DNA of 64,000 nt from Allonocardiopsis opalescens. Lineage in GTDB: Bacteria; Actinomycetota; Actinomycetes; Streptosporangiales; Streptosporangiaceae. Within the stretch, counting starts at the first letter, position 1, and each line of letters starts with the position of its first letter. The position numbers and the translations under genes were made by a program. A model generated the notes under the pieces. The model saw only the letters and a program-made list of their open reading frames with translations, was not told the DNA's origin and made no database searches. The stretch is taken from assembly GCF_003002095.1 (NCBI RefSeq), contig NZ_PVZC01000008.1:1-64000 (forward strand), read 5' to 3'. Below, in pieces: positions 51,201-63,379 of the stretch.

Positions 51201-52973
51201 TCAGCTCCGTCCGGGCGCGCCGCCCGCCGGGGCCTCGGACCCGGCGTCCTTCGGCCGCGCGTCGATCCCGGCCTCGCGCCGCTGCGCGGGGGTGATCGGG
51301 GTGGGCGCGCCGGTGAGCGGGTCGAAGCCCGAGGCGGTCTTGGGGAAGGCGATCACGTCGCGGATCGACTCCCCGCCCGACAGCAGGGCGACGATGCGGT
51401 CCCAGCCGAAGGCGATGCCGCCGTGCGGCGGCGGGCCGTAGTTGAATGCCTCGAGCAGGAAGCCGAACTTCGACTGCGCCTCGTCCTTGGAGATGCCGAG
51501 CACCTCGAAGACGCGCTCCTGCACCTCCTGCTGGTGGATACGGATGGAGCCGCCGCCGATCTCCGAGCCGTTGCACACGATGTCGTAGGCGTAGGCCAGC
51601 GCCTCGCCGGGGCTGGTGTGGAAGTCCTCGCGCCACTCCGGCCTCGGCCCGGTGAAGGGGTGGTGCACCGCGGTCCAGCCGCCCTCGCCGTCCTCCTCGA
51701 ACATCGGGTAGTCGACGACCCACAGGAAGGACCAGGCCGAGGCGTCGATGAGCCCGCAGCGCTCGCCGATCTCCAGCCGGGCCGCGCCCAGCAGCCGGCG
51801 CGCGTCGGCGGGGGGGCCGGCCGCGAAGAACACGGCGTCGCCCGGGGCGGCGCCGACGGCCTCGGCCAGCCCGGCGCGCTCGGCCTCCGACAGGTTCTTG
51901 GCCACCGGGCCGCCCAGCTCGCCGTCGGCGCCGACCAGCACGAAGGCCAGGCCCCTGGCGCCGCGCGCCTTGGCCCAGTCCTGCCAGGCGTCCAGCTCCC
52001 TGCGGGTCTGCCCGGCGCCGCCGGGCATCACCACGGCGCCGACGTAGGGCGCCTGGAAGACGCGGAAGGGGGTGTCGGCGAAGAAGGCGGTGAGGTCGAC
52101 CAGCTCCTGTCCGAAGCGGAGGTCGGGCTTGTCGGAGCCGTAGCGGGCCATCGCGTCGGCGTAGGTCATCCGCGGCAGCGGCAGCGGGACCTCGTGGCCG
52201 GCGACCTGCCGCCACAGCCGGGAGACCAGCGCCTCGCCGAGGGCGATGACGTCGTCCTGGTCGACGAAGCTCATCTCGATGTCGATCTGGGTGAACTCCG
52301 GCTGCCGGTCGGCGCGGAAGTCCTCGTCGCGGAAGCAGCGGGCGATCTGGTAGTAGCGCTCCATGCCGCCGACCATCAGCAGCTGCTTGAACAGCTGGGG
52401 CGACTGCGGCAGCGCGTACCAGGAGCCCGGCTGCAGCCGGACCGGCACCAGGAAGTCGCGGGCGCCCTCGGGGGTGGACCGGGTGAGGTAGGGCGTCTCG
52501 ACATTGACGAAGCCGTGCTCGCGCATGACGTCGTGCACGACGTAGCTCGCCTCGGAGCGGGTGCGCAGCGCGGCCGCCACCGGGGCGCGGCGGATGTCGA
52601 GGTAGCGGTGGCGCAGCCGCGCCTCCTCGGAGACCTCCACCGCGCCCTCGATCGGGAACGGCAGCGGCGCCGACTCGCTCAGCACCTCGATGCCCTCGGC
52701 CACCACCTCGACCGCGCCGGTGGGCAGCTCGGGGTTCTCGTTGCCCTCGGGCCGGACGCGCACCCGGCCGGTGACGCTGACGCAGTACTCGGCGCGCAGG
52801 TCGTGGGCGAGTTCGTCCTCGCGGACCACCACCTGCGCGGTGCCCGAGGCGTCGCGCAGGTCCAGGAAGACCACTCCGCCGTGGTCGCGGCGGCGCGCGA
52901 CCCACCCGGCGAGCACCACGTCCTCCCCCGCGTGCCCGGTGCGCAGCGCGCCGGCGTCGTGTGTGCGGATCAC
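51201..52973 (-). CDS. aspS: aspartyl-tRNA synthetase, bacterial type
   Basis: The 590-residue class IIb synthetase charges tRNA-Asp. The N-terminal OB-fold anticodon domain includes [20 protein letters not shown]. Motif 2 is [20 protein letters not shown]. The bacterial GAD insertion spans about residues 290-410. Motif 3 is [15 protein letters not shown], followed by [20 protein letters not shown]. The GTG at 52973 begins (M)[15 protein letters not shown], the usual start, with AGGGGA upstream; a longer in-frame ATG adds only low-complexity sequence. An Asp-only versus Asp/Asn specificity was not resolved. Confidence 0.96.
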   Translation of the reverse strand: MIRTHDAGALRTGHAGEDVVLAGWVARRRDHGGVVFLDLRDASGTAQVVVREDELAHDLRAEYCVSVTGRVRVRPEGNENPELPTGAVEVVAEGIEVLSESAPLPFPIEGAVEVSEEARLRHRYLDIRRAPVAAALRTRSEASYVVHDVMREHGFVNVETPYLTRSTPEGARDFLVPVRLQPGSWYALPQSPQLFKQLLMVGGMERYYQIARCFRDEDFRADRQPEFTQIDIEMSFVDQDDVIALGEALVSRLWRQVAGHEVPLPLPRMTYADAMARYGSDKPDLRFGQELVDLTAFFADTPFRVFQAPYVGAVVMPGGAGQTRRELDAWQDWAKARGARGLAFVLVGADGELGGPVAKNLSEAERAGLAEAVGAAPGDAVFFAAGPPADARRLLGAARLEIGERCGLIDASAWSFLWVVDYPMFEEDGEGGWTAVHHPFTGPRPEWREDFHTSPGEALAYAYDIVCNGSEIGGGSIRIHQQEVQERVFEVLGISKDEAQSKFGFLLEAFNYGPPPHGGIAFGWDRIVALLSGGESIRDVIAFPKTASGFDPLTGAPTPITPAQRREAGIDARPKDAGSEAPAGGAPGRS

Positions 52974-53335
52974 AGCTATTCCCCTATCTCGGTTCGTCGG
53001 ACCAGCGGCTGGGACCGGGAGGGCGGCGGGCGCGGGGCGGCGCCGGGGGCGGGCCGGCGTGAGCCGGTCCGGCCGGGCGCTCGCGCTCACAGACTCCCGG
53101 TGCCGCTATCTCGCCTGCCGGTGACCACGGCGAACTCCCCTTGGGCCTCGGTCCGCCGGCCTCGCGGCGGTGTGCGCGCGGGCGTGCGGACGATCTGGGT
53201 GGGACCGGCCGGCCGGCGCCGCACCGGCGAGCCGGAGGCGCGCGACCGGGCAGGTCCGACGCTATCCATTATCGACCACCGACGGTACCGGCTTTCGCGC
53301 CGCCGCAGGCGGCAACGGCCGCACCGGTGCGCGGC
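52974..53335. other. gene-free spacer between aspS and the metallo-hydrolase gene
   Basis: This 362-bp stretch has no coding frame with convincing codon pattern. On the minus strand, GATAAT (about 53267-53272) could be a -10 element for aspS, giving a long leader. No riboswitch or T-box was recognised. In Streptomyces hisS occupies the neighbourhood of aspS and the metallo-hydrolase; it is not here. Confidence 0.4.
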
Positions 53336-54034
53336 TCACAGCCCCCGGGCGGGGGCCGGCGGCGGCACGTCGGCCAGGAAGGGGTTGGCGGCCCGCTCCC
53401 GCCCGACCGTGGTCTGCGGGCCGTGGCCGGGCAGCACGGCGGTGTCGTCGGGCCGGCTCAGCACCACCCGCGACAGGCTGCGCACCATGGCGTCCGGGTC
53501 GCCGCCGGGCAGGTCGGTGCGGCCGACGGAGCCCGCGAACAGCAGGTCGCCGCTGAACATGACCTCGGGGCGGCCGCCGTCGGCGGCGCGGGGCAGCCGG
53601 AAGGCGACCGAGCCGGGGGTGTGCCCGGGCGCGTGGTCGACGGTGATCTCCAGCCCGGCCAGCTCCAGCACGGCGCCGTCGCCCAGTTCGCGCACGTCGT
53701 CGGGCTCGGTGAACTCCAGGCCGCCGAGCAGCCGCTGCCCGGCGGCGAGCGGGAAGCCGCGCGCCGGGTCGGCCAGCAGCGCCCGGTCGCCGGGGTGCAC
53801 GTAGGCCGGGACGCCGCGCGCGCCGCAGACCGGCGCCACCGACCACATGTGATCGAGGTGGCCGTGGGTGAGCAGCACCGCGACCGGCCTGAGCCGGTGC
53901 TCGCGCAGCAGCTCGTCGATGCCGGCCTCGGCGTCCTCGCCGGGGTCGACGATGACGCACTCCTCACCGGGTCCGGTGGCGGCGACGAAGCAGTTCGCGG
54001 CGAAGGAGCCGGCCGGGAATCCGGCGATCAGCAC
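53336..54034 (-). CDS. metallo-beta-lactamase-fold hydrolase (glyoxalase II-like)
   Basis: The 232-residue metalloenzyme has the metal-binding motif THGHLDHMWS (about residues 59-68), a second His in VDHAPGHTPGSVAF, the bridging Asp in MFSGDLLFAGSVGRTDLPGG and the final His in VLPGHGPQTTVGRE. These are the features of glyoxalase II and persulfide-dioxygenase relatives. The GTG at 54034 starts (M)LIAGFPAGSFAANCF; further in-frame residues upstream are low complexity. In Streptomyces the same family member lies next to hisS and a peptidyl-prolyl isomerase; here both are missing. Confidence 0.92.
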   Translation of the reverse strand: MLIAGFPAGSFAANCFVAATGPGEECVIVDPGEDAEAGIDELLREHRLRPVAVLLTHGHLDHMWSVAPVCGARGVPAYVHPGDRALLADPARGFPLAAGQRLLGGLEFTEPDDVRELGDGAVLELAGLEITVDHAPGHTPGSVAFRLPRAADGGRPEVMFSGDLLFAGSVGRTDLPGGDPDAMVRSLSRVVLSRPDDTAVLPGHGPQTTVGRERAANPFLADVPPPAPARGL

Positions 54035-54468
54035 AATGGGCCTCGGGGTGCTCGGAGGGCCGCGGGCGCGGTGCGGGCGCCGCGGCGGGCGGTCGGCGGC
54101 GGGCGTCCAGAGGGCCGCCGCATAGCTGGAGCGTACCGATACGGACACAACCCCTGCGATTCGGGGTGGGGTCGGCGCTACCATTTGCGGGCGGCGCCGC
54201 CCAGGTGGGACCGCGAACGCGTACGGTCACGCCGAGCAGGTCCCGCGGCCGCGGGCCACCGCCGACGGAGCCGTTTGCGTACTACGGTGACAGTGACATA
54301 TTGGTCGGAGCCATGATCGGCGCGGCTCGGCAGGTCGCTCGGGGAGGCGGCGCACCGCTTCGGCGGTCGCCGCGGGGGGCGGGCGACGCATCCGCGTCCG
54401 GCGCGCGGGCCGGTGCCGGCGCCGCACGACCCGGTCGCATCCGACCGGGCCAGCACGAGGAGGACACG
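54035..54468. promoter_or_regulatory. divergent promoter region, hydrolase / DUF349 genes
   Basis: This 434-bp region holds no supported gene. It includes less GC-rich patches at about 54130-54180 (CGTACCGATACG, near-palindromic) and at 54270-54305 (TTTGCGTACTACGG, then GTGACAGTGACATATT), the likely promoter areas for the two outward genes. The exact hexamers are not clear. Confidence 0.4.
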
Positions 54469-55698
54469 GTGAGTACGGACCCCTGGGGCCGCGTGGACGC
54501 AGACGGCACCGTCTATGTGCGTACGGCTGACGGCGAACGGGTCGTAGGGTCCTGGCAGGCCGGGGAGCCCGAGGAGGCGCTCGCCTTCTTCCACCGCAAG
54601 TTCGACTCCCTGTCCACCGAGGTGGACCTGCTGGAGCAGCGGATCAAGACCACCGACCTCCCCGCGGCGCAGGCCGGCTCCACCATCGCCCGGCTGCGCG
54701 AGTCCATTGTGAACGCCGCCGCCGTCGGCGACCTCGACGGCCTGGCCAAGCGGCTCGACGGCCTCACCGAGCTGGTCGACCAGCGCCGCGAGGAGCAGAA
54801 GGCGGCGCGCGAGGAGGCCCGCGAGAACGCCCGCGACGTCAAGGAGCGGATCGTCGCCGAGGCCGAGCGCATCGCCGAGGAGACCACCCACTGGAAGTCC
54901 GGCGGCGAGCGGATGCGCCAGCTGGTGGAGGAGTGGAAGACCGCGCCGCGCGCCGACCGCGCCACCGAGCAGGCGCTGTGGAAGCGGCTGTCCTCGGCGC
55001 GCAGCTCCTTCACCAAGCGGCGCAAGGCCTACTTCGCCGGGCTCGACAGCGAGCGCGAGCAGGCCAAGGAGGTGAAGGAGGAGATCGTCGCCGAGGCGGA
55101 GGCGATCGCCGACTCCACCGACTGGAACCGCACCGCCTCGCGCTACCGCGAGCTGATGCAGCGCTGGAAGTCGGCGGGGCGCGCCCAGCGCGATGCCGAG
55201 GACCGCCTGTGGGGCCGGTTCAAGGCCGCCCAGGACCGGTTCTTCCAGGCCAGGTCGGCCGTGTTCGCCGAACGCGACGCCGAGCTGAGCGGCAATGCCG
55301 AGGCCAAGGAGGCGCTGCTCACCGAGGCCAAGCGCATCCTGCCCATCACCGATCTGCGCGCGGGCAAGGCCGCGCTGCGCGACCTCCAGGAGCGCTGGGA
55401 GGCGATCGGCCCGGTGCCGCGCGACTCTCGCGACCGCCTGGAGGGCGGGCTGCGCAAGATCGAGGAGGCGGTCCGCAAGGCCGAGGACTCCGAGTGGCGG
55501 CGCACCAACCCCGAGGCGCGGGCCCGTGCCGAGGCGACCGTGAACCAGCTGCGCACCTCGATCGAGCAGTTCGAGAAGCAGCTGGAGCGGGCGCGGGCCG
55601 CCGGGAACGAGCGCAAGATCCACGAGGCCGACGAGGCGCTGGCCGCCCGCCGGTCCTGGCTGGCCGAGGCCGAGCGCACCCTGAACGAGTTCAGCTGA
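54469..55698 (+). CDS. DUF349-domain coiled-coil protein
   Basis: The 409-residue, almost entirely helical and charged protein has repeated DUF349 units, each with a Trp-centred pattern: HWKSGGERMRQLVEEWKTAP, DWNRTASRYRELMQRWKSAG and LRDLQERWEAIGPVPRDSRD. The N-terminal 35 residues form a small beta-rich part (GRVDADGTVYVRTADGERVV). GTG 54469 follows GAGGAGG (54457-54463). A neighbour of rel in actinobacteria, its function is not established. No membrane segment or signal peptide was seen. Confidence 0.92.
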   Translation: MSTDPWGRVDADGTVYVRTADGERVVGSWQAGEPEEALAFFHRKFDSLSTEVDLLEQRIKTTDLPAAQAGSTIARLRESIVNAAAVGDLDGLAKRLDGLTELVDQRREEQKAAREEARENARDVKERIVAEAERIAEETTHWKSGGERMRQLVEEWKTAPRADRATEQALWKRLSSARSSFTKRRKAYFAGLDSEREQAKEVKEEIVAEAEAIADSTDWNRTASRYRELMQRWKSAGRAQRDAEDRLWGRFKAAQDRFFQARSAVFAERDAELSGNAEAKEALLTEAKRILPITDLRAGKAALRDLQERWEAIGPVPRDSRDRLEGGLRKIEEAVRKAEDSEWRRTNPEARARAEATVNQLRTSIEQFEKQLERARAAGNERKIHEADEALAARRSWLAEAERTLNEFS

Positions 55699-55705
55699 GG
55701 CGGGC

Positions 55706-55730
55706 GGCCCGCCGCCGAGGGCGGCGGGCC
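55706..55730. terminator. bidirectional terminator between the DUF349 and methyltransferase genes
   Basis: Perfect 11-bp stem GGCCCGCCGCC (55706-55716) and GGCGGCGGGCC (55720-55730) with a 3-nt loop, in the 49-bp gap between convergent genes. Confidence 0.7.
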
Positions 55731-55747
55731 CTGCCGGTGCCGGGCGC

Positions 55748-56665
55748 TCAGGGCTTGCGGCCCACTCCGCCGGCCATGAACTTCTCCAGGTCGGTCGGCT
55801 CGCGCAGCAGGGGTTCGTCCGGACGCCACTGCGGCAGGTAGACCACGCCGGGCTCGACCAGGTCCCAGCCGTCGAAGAAGGCGGTGATCTCGGTCTTGTC
55901 GCGGTAGCGGCCGCTGCCGAGCCGGGTCAGCAGGATCTCCTCCGAGCGCTTCGCGAACGGGGTGCCGGAGCAGAAGTGCGTGATGAACACGTGGCTGCCC
56001 GGCGGGACGGCGTCGCGGTAGGCCGCCACGATCCCGGCGGGGTCGTCGGCGTCGTCGAAGTGGTGCAGCACCCCGCACAGCAGCACGCCGACCGGCTCGT
56101 CCAGGTCGATCAGCCGCCGGGTGTCGGGATGGCCGAGCACGCGGTCGTGCTCGCGGAGGTCGGCGGTGATCACGGCGGTGTCGGCGGTGTCGGCCAGCAG
56201 GGCGCGGCCGTGCGCGAGCACGATCGGGTCGTTGTCGACGTAGACGACGCGGGCGCCGGGCAGGTGGCGCTGCGCCACCTGGTGGACGTTGTCCTGGGTG
56301 GGCAGGCCGCTGCCCAGGTCGAGGAACTGCCGGATGCCCTCCTGGCACAGGAAGCGGACCGCGCGCCGCAGGATCTCCCGGTTGAGCCGGGTGGCGCGGC
56401 CGGCCTCGGGGGTGAGGGCGTACAGCTGGTCGCCGACGGCCCGGTCGACGGCGAAGTTGTCCTTGCCGCCCAGCATGTAGTCGTAGGTGCGGGCGACACT
56501 GGGCACGGTGACGTCGATGCCGCTCCGCCGCAGCGCCTCGGCGTCGGGGTCGGCGTCGGCGCCCAGGTCGGCGAAGGACTCTGCCAGCCCCTCTGCCAGC
56601 CCCTCGGCCAGGCCGTCCGCGAAGCTCTCGGCGGGCGGGCCCGGTCTCAGATCCTCGTCCGGCAT
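55748..56665 (-). CDS. SAV2177/DUF574-family SAM-dependent methyltransferase
   Basis: The 305-residue actinobacterial methyltransferase-like protein has family marks PSVARTYDYMLGGKDNFAVD (about residues 55-74), the SAM loop QFLDLGSGLPTQDNVHQVAQ, VVYVDNDPIVLAHGRALL, LLCGVLHHFDD and FFDGWDLVEPGVVYLPQWRP. Substrates are unknown. An N-terminal region of about 25 residues contains short repeats (ADGLAEGLAEGLAES) encoded by tandem 12-bp units. It lies, in rel orientation, between DUF349 and rel, and is an insertion relative to the arrangement I expect. Confidence 0.9.
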   Translation of the reverse strand: MPDEDLRPGPPAESFADGLAEGLAEGLAESFADLGADADPDAEALRRSGIDVTVPSVARTYDYMLGGKDNFAVDRAVGDQLYALTPEAGRATRLNREILRRAVRFLCQEGIRQFLDLGSGLPTQDNVHQVAQRHLPGARVVYVDNDPIVLAHGRALLADTADTAVITADLREHDRVLGHPDTRRLIDLDEPVGVLLCGVLHHFDDADDPAGIVAAYRDAVPPGSHVFITHFCSGTPFAKRSEEILLTRLGSGRYRDKTEITAFFDGWDLVEPGVVYLPQWRPDEPLLREPTDLEKFMAGGVGRKP

Positions 56666-56741
56666 CGCCGCATCGCCGCCTTAGCGCCCTGGCGTCCGGC
56701 CTGTCTGGAACGCCGCCTTCGAGCATCGTAGGGGCGGCGGT

Positions 56742-56757
56742 GGCGCGCCGCGGCGCG
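56742..56757 (-). terminator. palindrome after rel, possible terminator
   Basis: Perfect 16-bp palindrome GCGCGCCG-CGGCGCGC, 55 bp beyond the rel stop. It is short and without a T-run, so the call is weak. Confidence 0.3.
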
Positions 56758-56811
56758 CTCGGGCATGCGGCCGTGCGCGTATCGGATTGCGGTCCGCCGA
56801 AACGGGATGCC

Positions 56812-59331
<2,520 letters not shown>

Positions 59332-59468
59332 CCATCTACATCGCAAGATCCAGTTTAGCGCCGTGGCGGCGCGTAGCACCGGAGGTTAACGAACGGCCGG
59401 TGGGCGGTGGGGCGGCGCCCCTCTTACTTAACCCGAGCGTGACCGGCCCGAAACGCACCGTCGGCCGC

Positions 59469-60023
59469 TCAGCCCACCGTGAGCAGAGCGCGGGTCTCGA
59501 CGCCGCCCAGCGCGTCGAGGCGCTCGCGCCCGTGCAGGAAGGCCAGTTCGAGCAGGACCGACACGCCGACCACGGTGGCGCCGGCCCGGCGCACCAGCTC
59601 CACGGCGGCCCGCGCGGTGCCGCCGGTGGCCAGCACGTCGTCCACGATGAGCACGCGCTCGCCCGGCGTGAAGGCGTCGGCGTGCACCTCGATGGTGGCG
59701 CTGCCGTACTCCAGGTCGTAGGAGGCGGCGATGACCTGCGACGGGAGCTTGCCCGCCTTGCGCACCGGCACGAAGCCGGCGCCCGCGCGGTCGGCCACCG
59801 GCGCGCCGAGGATGAAGCCGCGGGCCTCGATCCCGGCCACCTTGTCGACGGCGCCGGCACCGTACTGGGCGACCACCGCGCCGACCACCTGCCCGAAGGC
59901 CCCGGCGTCGGCCAGCAGCGGGGTGATGTCCTTGAACACCACCCCGGGCTGCGGGTAGTCGGGCACGTCGCGGACGCGTGCGGCGATCAGCGCGCCGAGG
60001 TCGGCGGCGCGGTCTACGGTCAT
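59469..60023 (-). CDS. apt: adenine phosphoribosyltransferase
   Basis: Salvages adenine to AMP with PRPP. The 184-residue protein has PDYPQPGVVFKDITPLLADA (about residues 21-40), GIEARGFILGAPVA, VRKAGKLPSQ and the PRPP-binding loop VLIVDDVLATGGTARAAVEL (about 122-141). ATG 60021-60023 begins MTVDRAADLGALIA. It lies 137 bp before rel and only 70 bp after the yajC stop, the place where secD and secF are normally found. Confidence 0.97.
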   Translation of the reverse strand: MTVDRAADLGALIAARVRDVPDYPQPGVVFKDITPLLADAGAFGQVVGAVVAQYGAGAVDKVAGIEARGFILGAPVADRAGAGFVPVRKAGKLPSQVIAASYDLEYGSATIEVHADAFTPGERVLIVDDVLATGGTARAAVELVRRAGATVVGVSVLLELAFLHGRERLDALGGVETRALLTVG

Positions 60024-60093
60024 GCTGCTTCCCGCCCTGTCGTGGCCGCCGCCCCGCCCGGACCGGGGTCCGGGCGGGGCGGCGGGGTGCGCG

Positions 60094-60549
60094 CTACTTC
60101 TTGTCGGAGTCGCGGCCGTCGGGCTCGCCGCCGGAGCCGGTGGTCTCGCCGTCGGCGCGGTCGGTGGTGTCGGTGTCGTCGTCCTCGTCGGCGAAGTCCT
60201 CCGGGCTGAGGTGGTCGGCGCTGAGCCCCTCGGGCTCGCTCACCACCTGGGCGATGGACTGCTTGACGAACTCCGCCTCGACGCCGGGGGCGATCTCCAG
60301 CACGATGCGGTCGTCGGTGATCGCGGCGACGGTGGCGAACATGCCCGCGGTGGTCATCACCGTGGAGCCCGGCACCAGGCTGTTCTGCATCTTCGCGGTC
60401 TCCTGCATCCGCTTGCGCTGCGGGCGGATGAAGACGAAGTAGAAGAACGCGAAGATCGCCGCGATCATCAGGATGTTGATCAGCAAGGCGTTCCCGCCGG
60501 CGCCGCCCTGCGGCTGCGCGAGTGCTGTGAGATCGCTGTGGCCCTGCAC
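60094..60549 (-). CDS. yajC: preprotein translocase accessory subunit YajC
   Basis: The 151-residue protein has a single membrane segment (LLINILMIAAIFAFFYFVFI, about residues 22-41) followed by the family's RPQRKRMQETAKMQNSLVPG and STVMTTAGMFATVAAITDDR. The C-terminal half is very acidic (EDFADEDDDTDTTDRADG) and longer than in E. coli (110 residues). YajC associates with SecDF and SecYEG. Its usual partners secD and secF are not downstream. GTG 60549 has AGGAAGGG upstream; longer frames are low complexity. Confidence 0.95.
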   Translation of the reverse strand: MQGHSDLTALAQPQGGAGGNALLINILMIAAIFAFFYFVFIRPQRKRMQETAKMQNSLVPGSTVMTTAGMFATVAAITDDRIVLEIAPGVEAEFVKQSIAQVVSEPEGLSADHLSPEDFADEDDDTDTTDRADGETTGSGGEPDGRDSDKK

Positions 60550-60899
60550 GTGGGCGTCCCTTCCTAGTGGGTCAGAGAGTATTCGGGTGCCGGTCCCTGC
60601 CGCGCCGTACGGTGTCGGGCCGCCGTCCGCGCCGCGCGGACGCGGGACGGGGCGCCTCCGCCGTCTCCGGCGGCGGTGCGGGCCGCAGGGTGTGCACACG
60701 GTGTATTCAGCTGTGCCGGACGCCGGTCCTGACCGGGCCGGTCTGGCCCATCAGCCTATTCGCCCAGCGAGGCGCGGCGACCACCCCCGGCACGGGCCGC
60801 GGTGCGGACCTCGCCGGTGCGCGGCCGCCCGGCCGGGGCCCGGCCGTCGCGGTGCGGCGGGGGCGCGCACGGGCGGGTGCGAGTGCGGCACCTGCTGCG
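60550..60899. other. gene-free spacer between ruvB and yajC
   Basis: 350 bp without a convincing gene. A perfect short inverted repeat, GGCCGGG-G-CCCGGCC (60831-60845), 55 bp past the ruvB stop may terminate the ruvCAB unit. Near yajC no clear promoter hexamers are seen. Confidence 0.35.
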
Positions 60900-62036
60900 T
60901 CACGGTGTGCCCGGCTCGTCGTCGCCGTCGTCGAGGCGGCCGCCCTGCCCGATGTCGGCCTCGTCGAAGAGGGTGGCGGCGCCCGCGAAGGCGGCGTCCG
61001 GTGGCGGAGTGAGACCAAGATGTGACCATGCGGCAGGTGTGGCGACCCGGCCGCGGGGAGTGCGGGCCAGCAGTCCGGCGCGCACCAGGAAGGGCTCGGC
61101 CATCACCTCGACCGTCTCCGACTCCTCCCCCACCGCGACCGCGAGGGTGGACAGCCCGACGGGGCCGCCGCCGAAGCGCTTGAGCAGCGCGCCGAGCACG
61201 GCCCGGTCCAGCCGGTCCAGGCCCTCGTCGTCCACCTCGTACAGCCGCAGCGCGGCGCGTGCGGTGGCGCGGTCGAGGCGGCCGTCGGCGCGCACCTCGG
61301 CGTAGTCGCGGACCCGGCGCAGCAGCCGGTTGGCGATCCGGGGGGTGCCGCGGGAGCGGCGGGCGATCTCCTGCCCGGCATCGGGCTCCAGCACCACGCC
61401 GAGTAGACCGGCGGAGCGGTGCAGGATGCGTTCGAGGTCGGCGGGCTCGTAGAAGTCCATGTGCGCGACGAAGCCGAAGCGGTCGCGCAGCGGCGCGGGC
61501 AGCATGCCGGCCCGGGTGGTCGCGCCGACCAGGGTGAAGGGGGCGACGTCCAGCGGGATGGCGGTGGCGCCCGGCCCCTTGCCGACCACGACGTCGACCC
61601 GGAAGTCCTCCATCGCGACGTAGAGCATCTCCTCGGCCGGGCGGGCCATCCGGTGGATCTCGTCCAGGAACAGCACCTCGCCCTCGCTGAGGGTGGACAG
61701 CACGGCGGCGAGGTCGCCGGCGCGCTCGATGGCGGGGCCGCTGGTGATGCGCAGCGGCGCGCCCAGCTCGGCCGAGATGATCATGGCGAGGGTGGTCTTG
61801 CCCAGGCCGGGCGGGCCCGACAGCAGTACGTGGTCCGGGGCCCGGCCGCGCCGCAGCGCGCCGTGCAGCACCAGCGACAGCTGCTCGCGCACGCGGGGCT
61901 GGCCGATGAAGTCGTCCAGCCGCTTGGGGCGCAGCGCCCCCTCGACCGCGCGGTCGTCGGCGTCGGCGGCGGCCGCCACCAGTTCGCGGTCGGGGGCGCC
62001 GTAGGGGCCGGCGTCCAGGGCGTCGTCGGTGCTCAC
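60900..62036 (-). CDS. ruvB: Holliday junction branch-migration helicase RuvB
   Basis: The 378-residue AAA+ motor drives branch migration with RuvA. Seen: [20 protein letters not shown], Walker [18 protein letters not shown] (about residues 70-86), Walker [11 protein letters not shown], sensor 1 [11 protein letters not shown], arginine-finger region APLRDRFGF and the winged-helix DNA-binding end ([20 protein letters not shown]). An acidic C-terminal tail follows. The GTG start at 62036 overlaps the ruvA stop. Confidence 0.98.
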   Translation of the reverse strand: MSTDDALDAGPYGAPDRELVAAAADADDRAVEGALRPKRLDDFIGQPRVREQLSLVLHGALRRGRAPDHVLLSGPPGLGKTTLAMIISAELGAPLRITSGPAIERAGDLAAVLSTLSEGEVLFLDEIHRMARPAEEMLYVAMEDFRVDVVVGKGPGATAIPLDVAPFTLVGATTRAGMLPAPLRDRFGFVAHMDFYEPADLERILHRSAGLLGVVLEPDAGQEIARRSRGTPRIANRLLRRVRDYAEVRADGRLDRATARAALRLYEVDDEGLDRLDRAVLGALLKRFGGGPVGLSTLAVAVGEESETVEVMAEPFLVRAGLLARTPRGRVATPAAWSHLGLTPPPDAAFAGAATLFDEADIGQGGRLDDGDDEPGTP

Positions 62037-62647
62037 GCGCGGCTCAGCCTGCGCAGCGCGGACTTGAGCAGGACGGCGAGGTCGGGCTCCGGCCCGGCTT
62101 CGGGCGCGACGGCGGCGACGGCGGACTCGGCGTCCTTGGCCGACCAGCCGAGGTTGACCAGCGCGGCGCGCAGCTGCGGCCGCCAGTCGCGCTCGGCCGC
62201 GCCGGGCTCGGCGCCGGTGCCCGGGCCGTCGGGGTCCTCGCCCAGCGGGACGCCGAGGCGGTCCTTGAGTTCGAGCACCAGGCGCTGGGCGCCCTTGCGG
62301 CCGATCCCGGGCACGCGGGTGAGCGCGGTGATGTCGTCGGCGGCGACGGCGCGGCGCAGCGCGTCGGGGGTGTGCACGGCGAGCATGGCCAGCGCCAGCT
62401 TGGGGCCGATGCCGCTGGCGGTCTGCAGCAGCTCGAAGACGTCGCGCTCGTCGTCGTCGGCGAAGCCGAAGAGGGTCAGCGACTCCTCCCGCACCACCAG
62501 CGAGGTCGGCACGTGGGCGTCCTCGCCGACCCGCAGCCGGGCCAGGGTGGCGGGGGTGCAGTGCAGCGCCATGCCCACACCGCCGACCTCCAGCACGGCG
62601 GAGTCCACGCTGCGGGCGGCCACCCGCCCGCTGATGAACGAGATCAT
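62033..62647 (-). CDS. ruvA: Holliday junction-binding protein RuvA
   Basis: The 204-residue protein tetramerises on four-way junctions and recruits RuvB. The N-terminal OB domain begins [20 protein letters not shown]. The tandem helix-hairpin-helix core has [17 protein letters not shown] and [21 protein letters not shown] flexible linker leads to the C-terminal RuvB-binding domain ([20 protein letters not shown]). ATG 62647 is chosen because the frame upstream is Arg/Pro-rich. It is 10 bp downstream of ruvC. Confidence 0.97.
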   Translation of the reverse strand: MISFISGRVAARSVDSAVLEVGGVGMALHCTPATLARLRVGEDAHVPTSLVVREESLTLFGFADDDERDVFELLQTASGIGPKLALAMLAVHTPDALRRAVAADDITALTRVPGIGRKGAQRLVLELKDRLGVPLGEDPDGPGTGAEPGAAERDWRPQLRAALVNLGWSAKDAESAVAAVAPEAGPEPDLAVLLKSALRRLSRA

Positions 62648-62657
62648 CCGGGGCTCC

Positions 62658-63200
62658 TCACTCGGGGCGGCGCGCAGGGGTGCGCGCGGCGGTCTGGGCG
62701 GCTGCGGCGCGAGCGATCCTGGCCATCGCGCCGCCGCGCCAGACATGGCAGATGGCCAGCGCGAGCGCGTCGGCCGCGTCGGCGGGCTTCGGCGCCGCGC
62801 TGAGCCGCAGGATGCGGGTGACCATCGCGGTGACCTGTGCCTTGTCGGCCCGCCCGCTGCCGGTGATGGCGGCCTTGACCTCGCTGGGGGTGTGCAGCGC
62901 GACGGGCAGCCGCAGCCGCGCCGCGGCGGTGATCGCGATCCCGCTGGCCTGGGCGGTGCCCATCACGGTGCGCAGATTGGCCTGGGCGAACACCCGCTCG
63001 ACGGCGACCGCGTCGGGCCGGTGCTCGGCCAGCCAGCCCTCGATCCCCTCGGCGATCCCCAGCAGCCGCTCCGGCAGCTCCGCCGCGGCCGGCGTGCGGA
63101 TCACCCCGACCGCGACCAGCGACAGCGGCGCCCCGGGCGCCCCGTCGACCACCCCGACCCCGCACCGGGTCAGCCCGGGATCGACGCCCAGCACCCGCAC
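62658..63200 (-). CDS. ruvC: Holliday junction resolvase RuvC
   Basis: The 180-residue RNase-H-fold endonuclease cuts junctions. Catalytic acids are in [17 protein letters not shown] (Asp near residue 6), [20 protein letters not shown] (Glu) and [14 protein letters not shown] (Asp pair). [20 protein letters not shown] is the usual DNA-contact region. GTG 63200 has GAGGTGAG 5 nt upstream and matches the family start; an ATG at 63233 would add 11 residues. In Streptomyces a YebC-type gene precedes ruvC; none is seen here. Confidence 0.97.
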   Translation of the reverse strand: MRVLGVDPGLTRCGVGVVDGAPGAPLSLVAVGVIRTPAAAELPERLLGIAEGIEGWLAEHRPDAVAVERVFAQANLRTVMGTAQASGIAITAAARLRLPVALHTPSEVKAAITGSGRADKAQVTAMVTRILRLSAAPKPADAADALALAICHVWRGGAMARIARAAAAQTAARTPARRPE

Positions 63201-63379
63201 GCGCTCACCTCGGTTCGTCAGCCCCGCGAACATCCGTTCGGTCCGAGGTTAGCGACTCCCACCGACGAACACCGCCCGACACCGCCGATCCCGCCGGCGC
63301 CGCCGGGCCGCGGCGCCCTGCGGTCGCCGTTCCGGGAACCGGCTTGCCACCGAGGAGGCGGGCGGCGGAGGATCGCGCC

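Noticed and set aside
53087-53269. Short minus-strand frame in the aspS-hydrolase spacer
   Set aside because: Arg/Pro-rich, no ribosome-binding site and no resemblance to a known protein; codon pattern is not convincing.
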